Source: Polyangium fumosum (GTDB lineage Bacteria; Myxococcota_A; Polyangia; Polyangiales; Polyangiaceae). From it: a stretch of 64,000 bases of DNA. Numbering within the stretch: the stretch's first letter is position 1; every line of letters begins with the position of its first letter. Below, piece by piece: positions 27,947-38,100 of the stretch. The position numbers were made by a program, and so were the translations under genes. The notes below the pieces were generated by a model. The model did no database searches. It had not been told where the DNA came from and worked only from the letters and a program-made list of their open reading frames with translations. Location of the stretch: positions 1 to 64,000 of the forward strand of contig NZ_SSMQ01000068.1 in the NCBI RefSeq assembly GCF_005144585.1. The letters run 5' to 3'.

Positions 27947-30900
27947 TCAGGTGCCCGCCTGAAAATACCGGCCCAGCCGGTGGTAGGCATACTGGACGAT
28001 CCGATAGACCTCTTCGTTGCGACGAACGAAGGCCTCGCGATGATGAGGCATGCGGATCGTGTGGACGCGCTCCGTGAGGGCCGTGAAGGCCGCGTCGAGG
28101 ACGGCGTTCGCCTCTTCGTCTTCGCCGACCGAGAGCAGGGCTTCGATGAGCGTGACGCGGATGCCTTCTTCCCACTCCTCGACGGGCGCCGAGGCGAGGC
28201 GCGCGTTCGCGTCGCGAGCGGTCTCGACCGCGGCGTCGACGGCGCGCCGGGCGAGCTGGACGCGGGAGAGCGCGAAGAGCGCGAGGACCTGGAGGGCCGG
28301 CTGCGCGCGTGTCTCCTCGATGGCCCAGCGGGCGAGGCTCAGCGCGGTGGCGAGGTCGCCGGGGGCGCCGCGCCAGACGAGGAAGATCGTCTCGTAGATG
28401 CGCGTGTTCACCCGCAGGCGCGCGGCGTTCGTCTCGTCGGCGATGCGGGCGGCCTGGCGCTGGTGGTCGATGCCGAGATCGAGGTTGCCGAGGCGCGCGT
28501 AGCTCATGCCGAGGTTGTGCAGCGCGAAGGCTTCCAGGATGCGCATGCGGCGCGCGCGGGCGTCGAAGAGCGCGCGCTCCAGCATCGACTGCGCCTCCTC
28601 GAACATGCCGAGGTGGTTCAGCGCGGAGCCCACGTTCAGGCGTCCGCGCGTGGCGAAGGCGATGTCGCTGATGCTCTCGGCGACCTCGATGAGCGACGCG
28701 CCCGTGGTGACGACCTCGGAGGGGTCGTTCATGTGGGCGATCGCGAAGAGCCGCGCGTCGAGGGCGCGCACGAGCGCTTCGCTGGCCCCGGAGGCGCGGG
28801 CCGCTTCGACGGCGTCGTTCGCCACGCGCATCGCCTCGCCGGGCTGCAGGCGATCGACGAGGCCGCGGACGCGCACCGCGAGCAGGCTCGCGCGGATCGG
28901 CGGCGAGAGCGTGTTCGCGTAGGGCGGCGTCAGGGCCCTCGCCGCGCGATCGTCTCCCTCGGCGGCGCGGCCCGACTCGATGAGCGCGGCCGCTGCGAGC
29001 CGCTGCGCCTCGCCCCACATGTCCGAGCCGGCGCGCGCGAGCTGCGCCGCTTCTTCGGCCGCGGCGATCCCGTCGAGCAGCCGGCCCATGAAGATCGAGA
29101 ACTGCGCCCGCGCGACGAGAAGCTGCACGCGCACCTCGCCGGCCGCCCCGCAGGCGAGGCCGCGGTTCGCGAGCTCGAGGGCCGTCTCGAGCTGCGCGCC
29201 GTTCGTGTAGGCCTGCTTCGTGGCCCGCGCGTAAAGCCGCGCCGCGCGCTCGTGCGCGCCGCCTGCGTCTGCGTGCCGTGCGATGAGGCCCGCGTCGACG
29301 TCGCCCACGGATTCGAGCCAGTTGCCCGCGGCGAGGTGCAGCGCGGCGCGATCCTCGTCGAGGATCGCCTCGTACGCGGCGTCCCGCACGAGCGCCTGGC
29401 GGAAGATCCACTCGTCCTCCCCGGCGATACGCGACTCCGGCTGCCGGGCCACGATCTCCGCGGCGAAGAGCTCCGAGAGCTCCAGGCCCACGCTCCGGCC
29501 GATGAGCGCGGTCACGCCGCCGGTCCAGAACGACTGGCCGAAGACGGAGGCCGCGCGCAGGACCTCGCGGACCTTGGAGGACATACGATCGAGGCGGAGC
29601 TGCACCACGGCCTGCACCGTGAGCGGCAGCTCGTTCCGGCCCTCGGCGGCGCAGCGGACGAGCTCCTCCAAGAAAAGCGCGTTGCCATCGGCGCGTTTCA
29701 CGAGGTTCGTCCGTGTGGCCGCGTCCATGCCCGGCAGGGCCGCGGAGACCAGGCGATCGGCGGCGAGCGGGGAGAGCGGCGCGAGCGAGAGGCGCGTGAT
29801 GGCGCGGCGCTCCCAGAGCCCGCCGAGCCGCGAGGCGAGCTCCGTGCGGCCGAAGGCGAACACGGCGAAACGCAGGTCCGCGCAGCCGAGCAGCCAGTCG
29901 ACCATTTCGAGCGTCGTGTCGTCGGCCCAGTGCACGTCTTCGAGCACGAGCACCTGCGGCGCGCGATCCGCCTCGGCGCGGATGTACGCTTCGAGCGACA
30001 TGCGCAGGCGCGCCTGCATCAGCTCGGCGCTCGCGCGCGCGGCCCGCAGCGGCTCGTCGTCCTGATCGGGGAACGTCACGCCGACGAGCTCCCCCAAGAA
30101 CCCCGCGACGAAGCGTTGTCCCGGCGGCAGGCGCGAGGCCACGTGCCGGCGCACCTTCAGCACCTGATCGGCCGGCGCCTCGCCGTCCTGCAGGCCCATC
30201 ACGGCGCGGAGCGCGCGGCCGAGCGCGGACAGGCTCGACGTCTGGCTGAGCGAGTCGCCGCGGCAGATGAGCAGCTCCGGGCGCACCGGCGCGACCTCCA
30301 GCCGCTGCACGAGCTCGCTCCGCACGCGGCTCTTGCCGATGCCCACGGCGCCGAGGACGAGCGCGCCCCGCGGCGTCGCGTCCTCCAGGAGCTCGCCGTA
30401 AATGCCTTGCAGGAGCGCGATCTCCTTCTCGCGGCCCACGGTCGGCGTGGGACGGCCGAGGAGTTGCCGCGCGACGAACCCGCTCGTGTCCTCGCGCAGC
30501 AGCACGCCCCCGCGCGCGTCGGCTTGCAGGACGAACCGACCTTCGAGCGCGCTCGCGGCGTGCGTGTCGACGCGGACCGTGCCCGGGCTCGCGAGCTCGA
30601 TCTGGCCCACGGCGCGCTCGAGCGCCTGGCCCGCGAGGTTCGCCCGGCCGCGGATCGCCAGGCCGATCGCCACGGCGGCGCGCGCCGTCGGCAGCGCTTG
30701 CGTCACGACGAGCGCGGCGCGGGCGGCGCGCATCACCTCGTCCCCGCGCGAGTGCTCCACGCCGAGCACGGCCACCATCTGCTGATCGAGCAGCGGTTCG
30801 AGGCGCGTGTCGTCGCCGAGCACGGCGCGCAGCTTCCGATCGGCCTCGGCGTCGAGGCGCGCGCCGGCGAGCTCGAAGAGCACGGAGGCGACCACGCGGC

Positions 30901-31855
30901 GCTCGGCGGATCCGGGGCGCGAGGCGGGCACGGGCGGCGCGCCTGCGTCGGTGATGGTGATCGGCTTCTGACCGGGCAGGGAGCGGACCGCCGAGGCGCT
31001 GCTGCGATCGGTCGCGGGTGGATCGTTGTTGAGCTGGCCGACGCGGGCGAGGGCGCGGGCGAGCTCGCCGCTGTTCTCGAAGCGACCCTCGCGGTTTCGC
31101 GCGACCGAGCGCAGGATCACGTCGGCGAGCGCCTCGGGCACGTCGAAGCGGATGCTCTGCGGGTTCGGCGGATCTTCCAGCACGAGGCGGCCGAGCAGCG
31201 CGATCACGTGCTCCGTCTCGAAGACGTTCCGTCCCGTCACGAGGCGGAACAGCACCGCGCCGAGCGAGTACACGTCGGCGCGCTCGTCGATCGGCTCGCC
31301 GCGGGCCTGCTCGGGGGCCATGAAATGCGGCGTCCCGATGATCGTCCCGCGTTCGGTCTGGTACTCGTCGGGGACGGGCGGCTTCACCACGCCGAAATCG
31401 ATCAGCTTGATGGCCGTGCCCTTGCCGCGGACGAGGAAGATGTTCGAGAGCTTCAGGTCGCGATGAACCACGTTCCGCGCGTGGATCGCGGCCATCGCCG
31501 CCGACGATCGCCGGACGACCTCCACCGCGTCGCGCATGCCGAGCGGCGCGCGCCGCTGCCGCTGGCCAAGATCCTCGCCGTCGAGCCATTCCATCGCGAA
31601 GAACAGCCGCCCGTCGTTCCACGTCCCGTGCGTGATGTACTGGACGATGTTCGGGTGGCGCAGGTCCGCGAGAATGGCGATCTCGCGCATGAACCGCACG
31701 CGCTCCTGCGGCGTCGCGCTGTCGCGCAGGAGCTTCAGCGCGACCTCCTGTCCTGTGAGCTGGTCGGTCGCCTTGTAAATGTCCCCCATGCCGCCGCTGC
31801 CTGCGCGACCTTCGATGAGGAACCGGTCCGACGCCTGACTGAACTCCGGGACCAC
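27947..31855 (-). CDS. Ser/Thr kinase fused to cyclase-like, AAA ATPase and TPR domains
   Basis: The 1302-residue protein reads in order: a kinase domain (about 10-275) with GSGGMGDIY, VALK (K41), HRDLKLSN (D133), DFG (153-155) and GTPHFMAPEQ; a region at 318-445 resembling a class III nucleotide cyclase (RRVVASVLFEL...LDQQMVAVLGVEHSRGDEVMRAARAAL...ASPGTVRV) without obvious metal-binding Asp residues; an AAA/STAND ATPase with Walker A GAVGIGKS (502-509) preceded by TVGREKEI and Walker B VLVLEDVHWAD; then about 500 residues of TPR-like helices. No membrane helix is seen. It is probably a large cytoplasmic signalling hub whose ATPase/TPR half senses a ligand or partner (inference). The start is GTG. 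Confidence 0.88.
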   Translation of the reverse strand: MVPEFSQASDRFLIEGRAGSGGMGDIYKATDQLTGQEVALKLLRDSATPQERVRFMREIAILADLRHPNIVQYITHGTWNDGRLFFAMEWLDGEDLGQRQRRAPLGMRDAVEVVRRSSAAMAAIHARNVVHRDLKLSNIFLVRGKGTAIKLIDFGVVKPPVPDEYQTERGTIIGTPHFMAPEQARGEPIDERADVYSLGAVLFRLVTGRNVFETEHVIALLGRLVLEDPPNPQSIRFDVPEALADVILRSVARNREGRFENSGELARALARVGQLNNDPPATDRSSASAVRSLPGQKPITITDAGAPPVPASRPGSAERRVVASVLFELAGARLDAEADRKLRAVLGDDTRLEPLLDQQMVAVLGVEHSRGDEVMRAARAALVVTQALPTARAAVAIGLAIRGRANLAGQALERAVGQIELASPGTVRVDTHAASALEGRFVLQADARGGVLLREDTSGFVARQLLGRPTPTVGREKEIALLQGIYGELLEDATPRGALVLGAVGIGKSRVRSELVQRLEVAPVRPELLICRGDSLSQTSSLSALGRALRAVMGLQDGEAPADQVLKVRRHVASRLPPGQRFVAGFLGELVGVTFPDQDDEPLRAARASAELMQARLRMSLEAYIRAEADRAPQVLVLEDVHWADDTTLEMVDWLLGCADLRFAVFAFGRTELASRLGGLWERRAITRLSLAPLSPLAADRLVSAALPGMDAATRTNLVKRADGNALFLEELVRCAAEGRNELPLTVQAVVQLRLDRMSSKVREVLRAASVFGQSFWTGGVTALIGRSVGLELSELFAAEIVARQPESRIAGEDEWIFRQALVRDAAYEAILDEDRAALHLAAGNWLESVGDVDAGLIARHADAGGAHERAARLYARATKQAYTNGAQLETALELANRGLACGAAGEVRVQLLVARAQFSIFMGRLLDGIAAAEEAAQLARAGSDMWGEAQRLAAAALIESGRAAEGDDRAARALTPPYANTLSPPIRASLLAVRVRGLVDRLQPGEAMRVANDAVEAARASGASEALVRALDARLFAIAHMNDPSEVVTTGASLIEVAESISDIAFATRGRLNVGSALNHLGMFEEAQSMLERALFDARARRMRILEAFALHNLGMSYARLGNLDLGIDHQRQAARIADETNAARLRVNTRIYETIFLVWRGAPGDLATALSLARWAIEETRAQPALQVLALFALSRVQLARRAVDAAVETARDANARLASAPVEEWEEGIRVTLIEALLSVGEDEEANAVLDAAFTALTERVHTIRMPHHREAFVRRNEEVYRIVQYAYHRLGRYFQAGT

Positions 31856-31999
31856 TGCGCGTACAGGCTACGCGAGGTCCCGCGCGCCTGGGTAGATTTC
31901 CGATCGGAAAGGACGGGGAAAGGCCCCACCCCGAAAAATTTCGTCCGCGCGCGCGCGCGCCTTCCCGCCTCCGCCGCCTCGTGTCATGGCGACGCCCGC

Positions 32000-33169
32000 A
32001 TGGCCGAGCCGCTCAAGCTCTTCTTCGACGAACGCCTCGTGCGCCGCATCGCGGCCTCGATCCGGGGCGCCTGGCCCGACTTTCCAGCGCGAACGTTCAT
32101 CGCCGAGGCCAAGACCGGGCTCGACGACAAGGAGCTCAAGGAGCGCGGGCGCCACATCGCCGCGGCGCTCGGGCGCGCCTTGCCGGCCGACTTCGAGCGC
32201 GCCGTGGACATCCTCCTCCGCTCGCTCGAGACGCCTGCGTCCCGCGACGAGGGCGCGATGTCGAGCTTCTTCTACCTCCCGCACCTGACCTTCGTGGCGG
32301 AGCGAGGGCTCGAACACTTCGAGGCCTCGATGCGCGCCCAGCACGCGCTCACCCAGGTGTTCACGGCCGAGTTCTCGATCCGACCCTTCCTCCTCCGCGA
32401 CCCGGAGCGGTCGCTCGCGCGGCTCCGGGTCTGGGCTTCCGATCCGAGCGCCCACGTGCGCCGCCTCGTCTCCGAGGGCACGCGCCCGCGGCTTCCGTGG
32501 GCCGAGCGATTGCCCGCGTTCATCGCGGATCCCACGCCCATCCTCGAGCTGCTCGAGATCTTGAAGGACGATCCCGAGCCGTACGTTCGCAACAGCGTCG
32601 CGAACAACCTCAACGACATTGCCAAGGATCATCCGGATCGGGTCGTCGCCTTGTGCCGCCACTGGCTCGAGGGCGCGGGGCCGGGTCGCGCGTGGATCGT
32701 CCGGCACGCGCTTCGCTGGCTCGTCAAGCGCGGGCATCCGGGGGCGCTCGCGCTCCTCGGCGCCTCGGCCGCGCCGGAAATCGCAATCGAGCGGGCGAGC
32801 GTCACGCCGAAGAAGGTCCCCCTCGGCGAGGAGGCGCGATTCTCTTGCGAAATCGTCTCACGCTCGCGCGCGGGCGCGTCGCAGCGGCTCGTCGTCGACG
32901 CGGTGATTCATTATCCCGGCGCGACCGGAAAACTCCGCCCCAAGGTCTTCAAGGTGCGCACGCTCGAACTCTCGCCGTCGGGGCGGGAGACGATTCAGGG
33001 CCGGGTCTCGCTCGTCGATTTGACGACGCGCCGCCATTACCCGGGCGAGCACCGGATCGACCTCCGGATCAACGGCGAGGATTTCGAGCTTGGCCAGTTC
33101 GAGGCGATTGCGTCGCGCGTTGGCGGAACATCGCCATCCGCATCTTCCAGGCAACGCCGCACGCGGTAG
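32000..33169 (+). CDS. alkC: AlkC-type DNA alkylation repair glycosylase with Ig-like tail
   Basis: This 389-residue protein is built of HEAT-like helices with the AlkC hallmark segment YVRNSVANNLNDIAKDHP followed by WIVRHALRWLVKRGHPGAL. The N-terminal part is MAEPLKLFFDERLVRRIA. The C-terminal 110 residues (ERASVTPKKVPLGEEARF... to ...INGEDFELGQFE) are beta-rich and match the Ig-like extension of the longer AlkC subgroup. The family excises alkylated purines such as 3-methyladenine or 3-methylcytosine without base flipping. The ATG at 32000 begins the conserved sequence. It is divergent from the large kinase gene. Confidence 0.8.
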   Translation: MAEPLKLFFDERLVRRIAASIRGAWPDFPARTFIAEAKTGLDDKELKERGRHIAAALGRALPADFERAVDILLRSLETPASRDEGAMSSFFYLPHLTFVAERGLEHFEASMRAQHALTQVFTAEFSIRPFLLRDPERSLARLRVWASDPSAHVRRLVSEGTRPRLPWAERLPAFIADPTPILELLEILKDDPEPYVRNSVANNLNDIAKDHPDRVVALCRHWLEGAGPGRAWIVRHALRWLVKRGHPGALALLGASAAPEIAIERASVTPKKVPLGEEARFSCEIVSRSRAGASQRLVVDAVIHYPGATGKLRPKVFKVRTLELSPSGRETIQGRVSLVDLTTRRHYPGEHRIDLRINGEDFELGQFEAIASRVGGTSPSASSRQRRTR

Positions 33170-33376
33170 CAAGGGCCGAACGGCCATTTCGTGCAAGAAT
33201 CGTCGCGTGCGACGATTCAAGGGTGGATCGAAATGGATCCACAGGGGACGACGAGCTTCCCCAGCGTCACGGCCCTGGCAAGGGTGAACACGTCCAGGTC
33301 GGCGAGCCTGTTTCGGACGTGGGCGTGGGGGATGTCCCTGTGGCAGTTTCGCAGCAAGGGTGGTATCTTCGCCACG

Positions 33377-33895
33377 ATGTCGTTCATCCTCAAGTCCACA
33401 CCACCGCCGGCGCCGCCGAGCAGCGGCCGCGCCTCGGTGGTTCCTCCTCCGGGAGGCCTGCCGGCGCCGCGTGACACGGGCCGGCTCGCCTCGCTTTCGG
33501 GAGGCCAGGGCGTACTCGAGGGGGGGGTGCTCGACGTATCGCGCTGGCCGCTCGTCGTCCTGGTCAATCATCCGCGCGCGAACGAGGCGCAAACCGAGCA
33601 GTTTGTCAAAAATCTGGCGCTCGTCCTCCGGAGCCGTGGAGGCAGGTTCGCCCTCTTGCACGATTATCGCGGGACGAAAGAACTCTCGCCCAAGCAACGC
33701 AAGACGATGGCGGATCACCTCGCGCAGAACGTAGAGATTTATCGTCGCTGTTCGGCGTGCGCGTTCGTCGTCGACGCGGCTTTTCCCAAAGGCGCGCTCA
33801 CCGCGATTTTCTGGATGTCGACGCCGCCTTATCCCTACCGCATGTTCCCCGACGTCGAGTCGGCCGAGCGCTGGGCCCTCGGCAGCCTCGGCTGA
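33377..33895 (+). CDS. STAS/SpoIIAA-like small protein
   Basis: The 172-residue product starts with a Pro/Ser-rich, likely disordered 45 residues. A compact alpha/beta domain follows (WPLVVLVNHPRANEAQTEQFVKNLALVL... to ...MFPDVESAERWALGSL). Strand-helix order and the AFVVDAAFPKGALTAIFWMS segment resemble SpoIIAA-like/STAS proteins of myxobacteria, which are of unknown role. The frame is open further upstream, but the residues before MSFILKS are not protein-like. It precedes the coupled unit at 33939 by 43 nt. Confidence 0.55.
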   Translation: MSFILKSTPPPAPPSSGRASVVPPPGGLPAPRDTGRLASLSGGQGVLEGGVLDVSRWPLVVLVNHPRANEAQTEQFVKNLALVLRSRGGRFALLHDYRGTKELSPKQRKTMADHLAQNVEIYRRCSACAFVVDAAFPKGALTAIFWMSTPPYPYRMFPDVESAERWALGSLG

Positions 33896-33938
33896 CGAAC
33901 CCCGGCGCCCCGTTTGCGCCGTCAAACGGGAGGCGCGG

Positions 33939-35165
33939 ATGCGGCGGGCTGCTTTCCCGTTGTCCTCGCGCCGAGGTCGTGCGAGCGTCCCGGGCATGGG
34001 CCTCCCCTCGCACTGGTGGAAGGATCGAAAGCCTTTCCTCGACGCGCTTTTCGCAGACACCGCGGGGGATTCGGGGCAGCCCGGGAAAACGGGCTGGGTG
34101 TGGCTGAGCGAGCACGAGAGCCGCGAGGCGTCCGCGCGGATCCACAGCGCGGAGGCGCAGGACGACGCGCCGCTCGGGGCGTGGATCCCCGCGGAAGCGC
34201 ACGAGGCTTGCCTCGGTATGCTCGAAGGCGTGGTCCCGCTCGCGACGCGTGGTGATCTGCGGGCCGACCGCTGGATGCGGAAGATCCACAATCCGACGTT
34301 GTTCGCCGACCCTGCGCGGCCGGATCAGCTCTGGATCGCGCTGCACGAGACCACGCCGCCGCCGCTCTGGATCCCCGCGGGGACGACGGCGGCGTCGCTC
34401 GCCGCGGCCTTTGCGCCGTACGCCTGGCCCGAGACGCAGGATCCATTGCCGGCGGTGGTCGGTTTGCCCCGGAGCGTCCGGATCTTCCTCGGCACCGAGA
34501 CCGAAATGGGCGCCGATTTCGAGACCATCGTGCGGTTCTTCCAGGGCCTGCCCGGCACCGACAGCCTGCCCTGGGGCACGCGGTTCGCCGAGGATCCGTG
34601 GCCGGATCACCCCACGGGAATCGCGCTCGTCGGGGCCGGCTATCGAATGCCCGAGAACATGGCGCAAGCCGACGGGGCCGTGCCGAGCATCACGCTGCGC
34701 TCACGCCGCCTCGGCGCCACGGTCACCATCTCTTCGATGAACAAGTTCTGCGTGCTCGAGGTCCGGTATGCCCCCGTCGCGCACGAGAGCATCCTGCCGC
34801 TGCTCACGCAGCTCTTGCCGGGGTTGCCCAAGGGTTTGCCCTCGGACATGCCCGTCGACGCGCTCGCGGTCGTGGCGCGGTTTCGTGGATATCAGGCGGA
34901 CGAACTCCTCGAAATGGTCCGCAATCCCGAGGAGACGCCGTCGCTCGGTTATCACGGGATGGCGTGCCTCGCGACGATGGGCGACGACGGCGCCGCCGTG
35001 CGGACCCTGCTCGCTGAAATCGGAGGCCGCGAGGATCCCCGGCAGCGGGGCCTCGGCTATCAGCTCGCTTCCTTCGCGCGGCACAAGCGATTTCTTCACG
35101 AGGCGCTCCTTCGCGAGACGGAGGCCGGGAACATCGAGGATTTGCGGCGCGCCCTCCGACCCTGA
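33939..35165 (+). CDS. Conserved-looking protein of unknown function
   Basis: This 408-residue protein has no signal peptide or membrane segment. The N-terminal half is Trp-rich (WWKDRKPFLDALF, WVWLSEHESREA). The last 100 residues (LPSDMPVDALAVVARFRGYQADELLEMV...) look like alpha-helical HEAT-type repeats. GGGAGG lies 5 nt upstream of the ATG at 33939; an internal Met at 33996 is a possible alternative. It precedes the 1015-residue gene by 15 nt and is surely co-transcribed with it. I do not recognise the family. Confidence 0.6.
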   Translation: MRRAAFPLSSRRGRASVPGMGLPSHWWKDRKPFLDALFADTAGDSGQPGKTGWVWLSEHESREASARIHSAEAQDDAPLGAWIPAEAHEACLGMLEGVVPLATRGDLRADRWMRKIHNPTLFADPARPDQLWIALHETTPPPLWIPAGTTAASLAAAFAPYAWPETQDPLPAVVGLPRSVRIFLGTETEMGADFETIVRFFQGLPGTDSLPWGTRFAEDPWPDHPTGIALVGAGYRMPENMAQADGAVPSITLRSRRLGATVTISSMNKFCVLEVRYAPVAHESILPLLTQLLPGLPKGLPSDMPVDALAVVARFRGYQADELLEMVRNPEETPSLGYHGMACLATMGDDGAAVRTLLAEIGGREDPRQRGLGYQLASFARHKRFLHEALLRETEAGNIEDLRRALRP

Positions 35166-35180
35166 CCTTCGAGGAACATC

Positions 35181-38100
35181 GTGAGCGAACAAGTCGTGTA
35201 TTTCCTTCGCGAAGCCGTCTCGCTGCGCTCGATCTTCGAGGGCATGGAGCTGGAGGGTTTTCAGGTCGTGCGGCGCGCGCCGCGCAGGGCCGATGCGCCG
35301 CCCTTCTGGAGCGTCGACATGGGCGAAGGGCGGCACATGGTGCTCGTCGATTCTCCCCTGTTCGGCGTCCGCTACATCGAATGGCGGAGCGGCAAGCCGA
35401 TGCCCGCCTGGCTCGAATCGTCGGTCGTGCGTCGCTCGGTGGACGAACTCGCGACGCGGGCGGAGGAGGCGAAGGCGCCCGAGGAAAAGCTCTCCACGCT
35501 TTGCGAGGCCGTCGCGGTGACGGCGCCGACGCTGCCCGATCGAATTCGCAGCGTGCTCGCGGCGAGGCTACGTGACGGAGAGGAGCCCGTCCGCTGGATG
35601 GCGCACAAGGCCGTCATGGCGCTGTCGGACGCGTCGCTGGAGCAGACGCTCGGCGAGATGCTCGCGGGCGGGCCCGTGCCCGAGGACATGGGGGCATGGG
35701 CGCGTGAGCTCCATGCGCTCGCCGAAAAGGCCGTGCGCGGCGATTTCGTCGAGGATCTCGACACGCAGAACGAGGATTACCTGCGCGACGCGATCCGGCG
35801 TGATCTGACGGAGAAAAAATGGCGCCGCGTGGAGGTCGCCGCGGCGCGTCTCCTGTGGAGGGAGATGCCGCTCTACGAGCTCGAAGCGGCGGCCGCGTGG
35901 GCGCAGGCCATGGCGGCGACCGGGCGCGTCTGGAAGGCGTACTTCGCGGCGCTGCTCGTCTCGGAAATCGATCGTTCTCGCGGGGAAGAAGGCCTCGCGG
36001 CCGTCGTGCGGGCCGAGATCGAGCCGACGCTGGCCTCGCGCGAGGATCTGCCGACCCGGGAGGACCTGCACCCGATCCTCTGGATCGTACGGGACCGATT
36101 GAACGACGACTACACGGCGGCGTGTGATCGCGCGATCGACGCGATGGACGCGCACGTAAAGAACCTCGAGGCCGAGCGTATCCTCTTCCGGGCGATCTCG
36201 CAGCGCAATAACCCCGAAGGGCTGCCGCTCGCGAAAAAGCTCCGGGATCTCTTGCCGGGTGCGATCACGCCGCTCGCGCTCCTCGCGTATCTGCATACAT
36301 CGGACGATACGGGGGACGAGGCGCTCGCGGACGCCGAGGCGCTCGCAGCAGCCATGGCCCAGCGCGAGCTTGCGGCAAAAGGGAAGGCCGATCCGCCTTC
36401 GGCCGAGATCGCCTCCTTCGACGCGTGGGCCGAGGGGATCCTCGCGTACCAGGCGCGGAGGCCGAAGGATCTCATCCGCGAGCACATCCGGATCTTGCAG
36501 AAGCGCGGCGACAACGAGGGCGCCCTGCGCGCCGCCGAGCGCGCGCTCGCCGCCGAGGATTCGGCCCTCGCCTGGATGGACAAGGGCTTCATCCTCACGT
36601 CGATGAAGCGCCATGCGGACGCGATTGCGGCGTACACCGAGGCGATCGCGCGCGTAGACAAGGACGGCAAGGTGCTGCTCGGCGGCAGCTACGACGTCCT
36701 CTGGTTCAACCGGGCCTGCGAGCGCGCGATCACGGGCGATCCCGAGGGCGCGCTGCGGGATCTCGCCCTCGTCGTCGCAAAAGACAAGGAATGGATCGAC
36801 AAGGCGCGGGCCGACGATTATTTCGATTCGGTCCGCGAGGATCCGCGCTTCGAGGGGATCCTCGCGGGGACGTACGAGTTTCCGCCGGAGAGCGCGCCCT
36901 TCGATTGGAAGACGCTCGCCGACCACGCGAAGGGGCTCTCGTTCCTCGGGCGGTACGAGGAGGCGATCACGGCCGGGCGCGAGGCGCTGCGCAAGGCGGA
37001 AAAGGCGCTCGGGCCCGAGGATCCGGGCCTCGCGACGTGCCTCGAAAACCTCGGGTTCGCCGCGACCTGGGGCGGTGATCCGCAGGAGGGCGTGGCCGCG
37101 CTCCGTCGGGCCGTCGCGATTCGCGAGCGAATCGACGCCGGCTCGCGCGAGGCTGGGGAGGCCTATCACCACCTCGGCAGCGCGCTCGGGATGACCGGGG
37201 ATGCCGAGGGCACCGAGGTTCATTATGGGAAAGCGCTCGCGCTCCGGGAGAAACACGACGGGGTCGAGAGCGCGATGGCGGCGAAGAGCTGGGGCGACAT
37301 GGCGGGCCTCTCGCTCGGCGCGGGCCGGAGGGACGAGGGGATCGAGCGGCTCCACCGCGCGCGGTCCATCCTCGAAAAGGTGATCGCCGGGTTCGAGGGC
37401 GAGGGGCGGGCGGCGGACGACGATTCGCTCGTCGAGGCGCGCGTCGATCTGCTCACGACGTGCACGAATCTGCTCGTCACGCGCGCGCAGGGCGGCGAGC
37501 ACGAGGCTGCGATCGAGGCGGCGCGGGGCGCGGTCGCGCAGGCAGAGCACCTGGGTACGCGCATCCATCCGAGGCTCCGCACCTCCATCGCGCAGACCTT
37601 GCAAGTGCTTACGGAGAGGGGGGTCGAAGGGGCGCTCGATACCCTCGCGGCGTTGGCCGACGCGGTCATGCCCAAGGAGCCGGCGGAGGTCGTCGAATCA
37701 CGCTTCCGCTGGTCGCGCATTCGTCTCGGGCTGCAAGCGCTGCGCGACGCGGGCTTCGGGGACGACGTGATCCTCGCGCGCCTCAAGGACGCGCTGCGGG
37801 GCGAGCCGCCGCCGCCCGCGGTGGCGCGCGTCGCAGGCGCGACCGAGGCGCTCTCCGGGTTTGTCCAGGAGATCTCCACGACCCAGGGCACGAACATCGT
37901 CGTCACACTCGTGGCGCTGCAAACGGCGGAGGCCGGCGGCCGCACGCTCGACGAGACGCTGCACGACCTGCAAGAGCTCGCCATCTCCTCCGTCGCGGCT
38001 TCGGTCGAGAGCAAAGAGACAAAAACCGAACAGGGCAAGGCCTCGCAGGCGAAGAGCGACGAGCCGCCGCCCTGGGAGCGTGATCCGTTCGGCAATCCGT

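Noticed and set aside
27266-31999. Very long plus-strand open frame opposite the kinase gene
   Set aside because: It is a high-GC antisense shadow of the kinase and OmpH genes, Arg/His/Glu-rich without domains; only its last part (from 32000) is a real gene.
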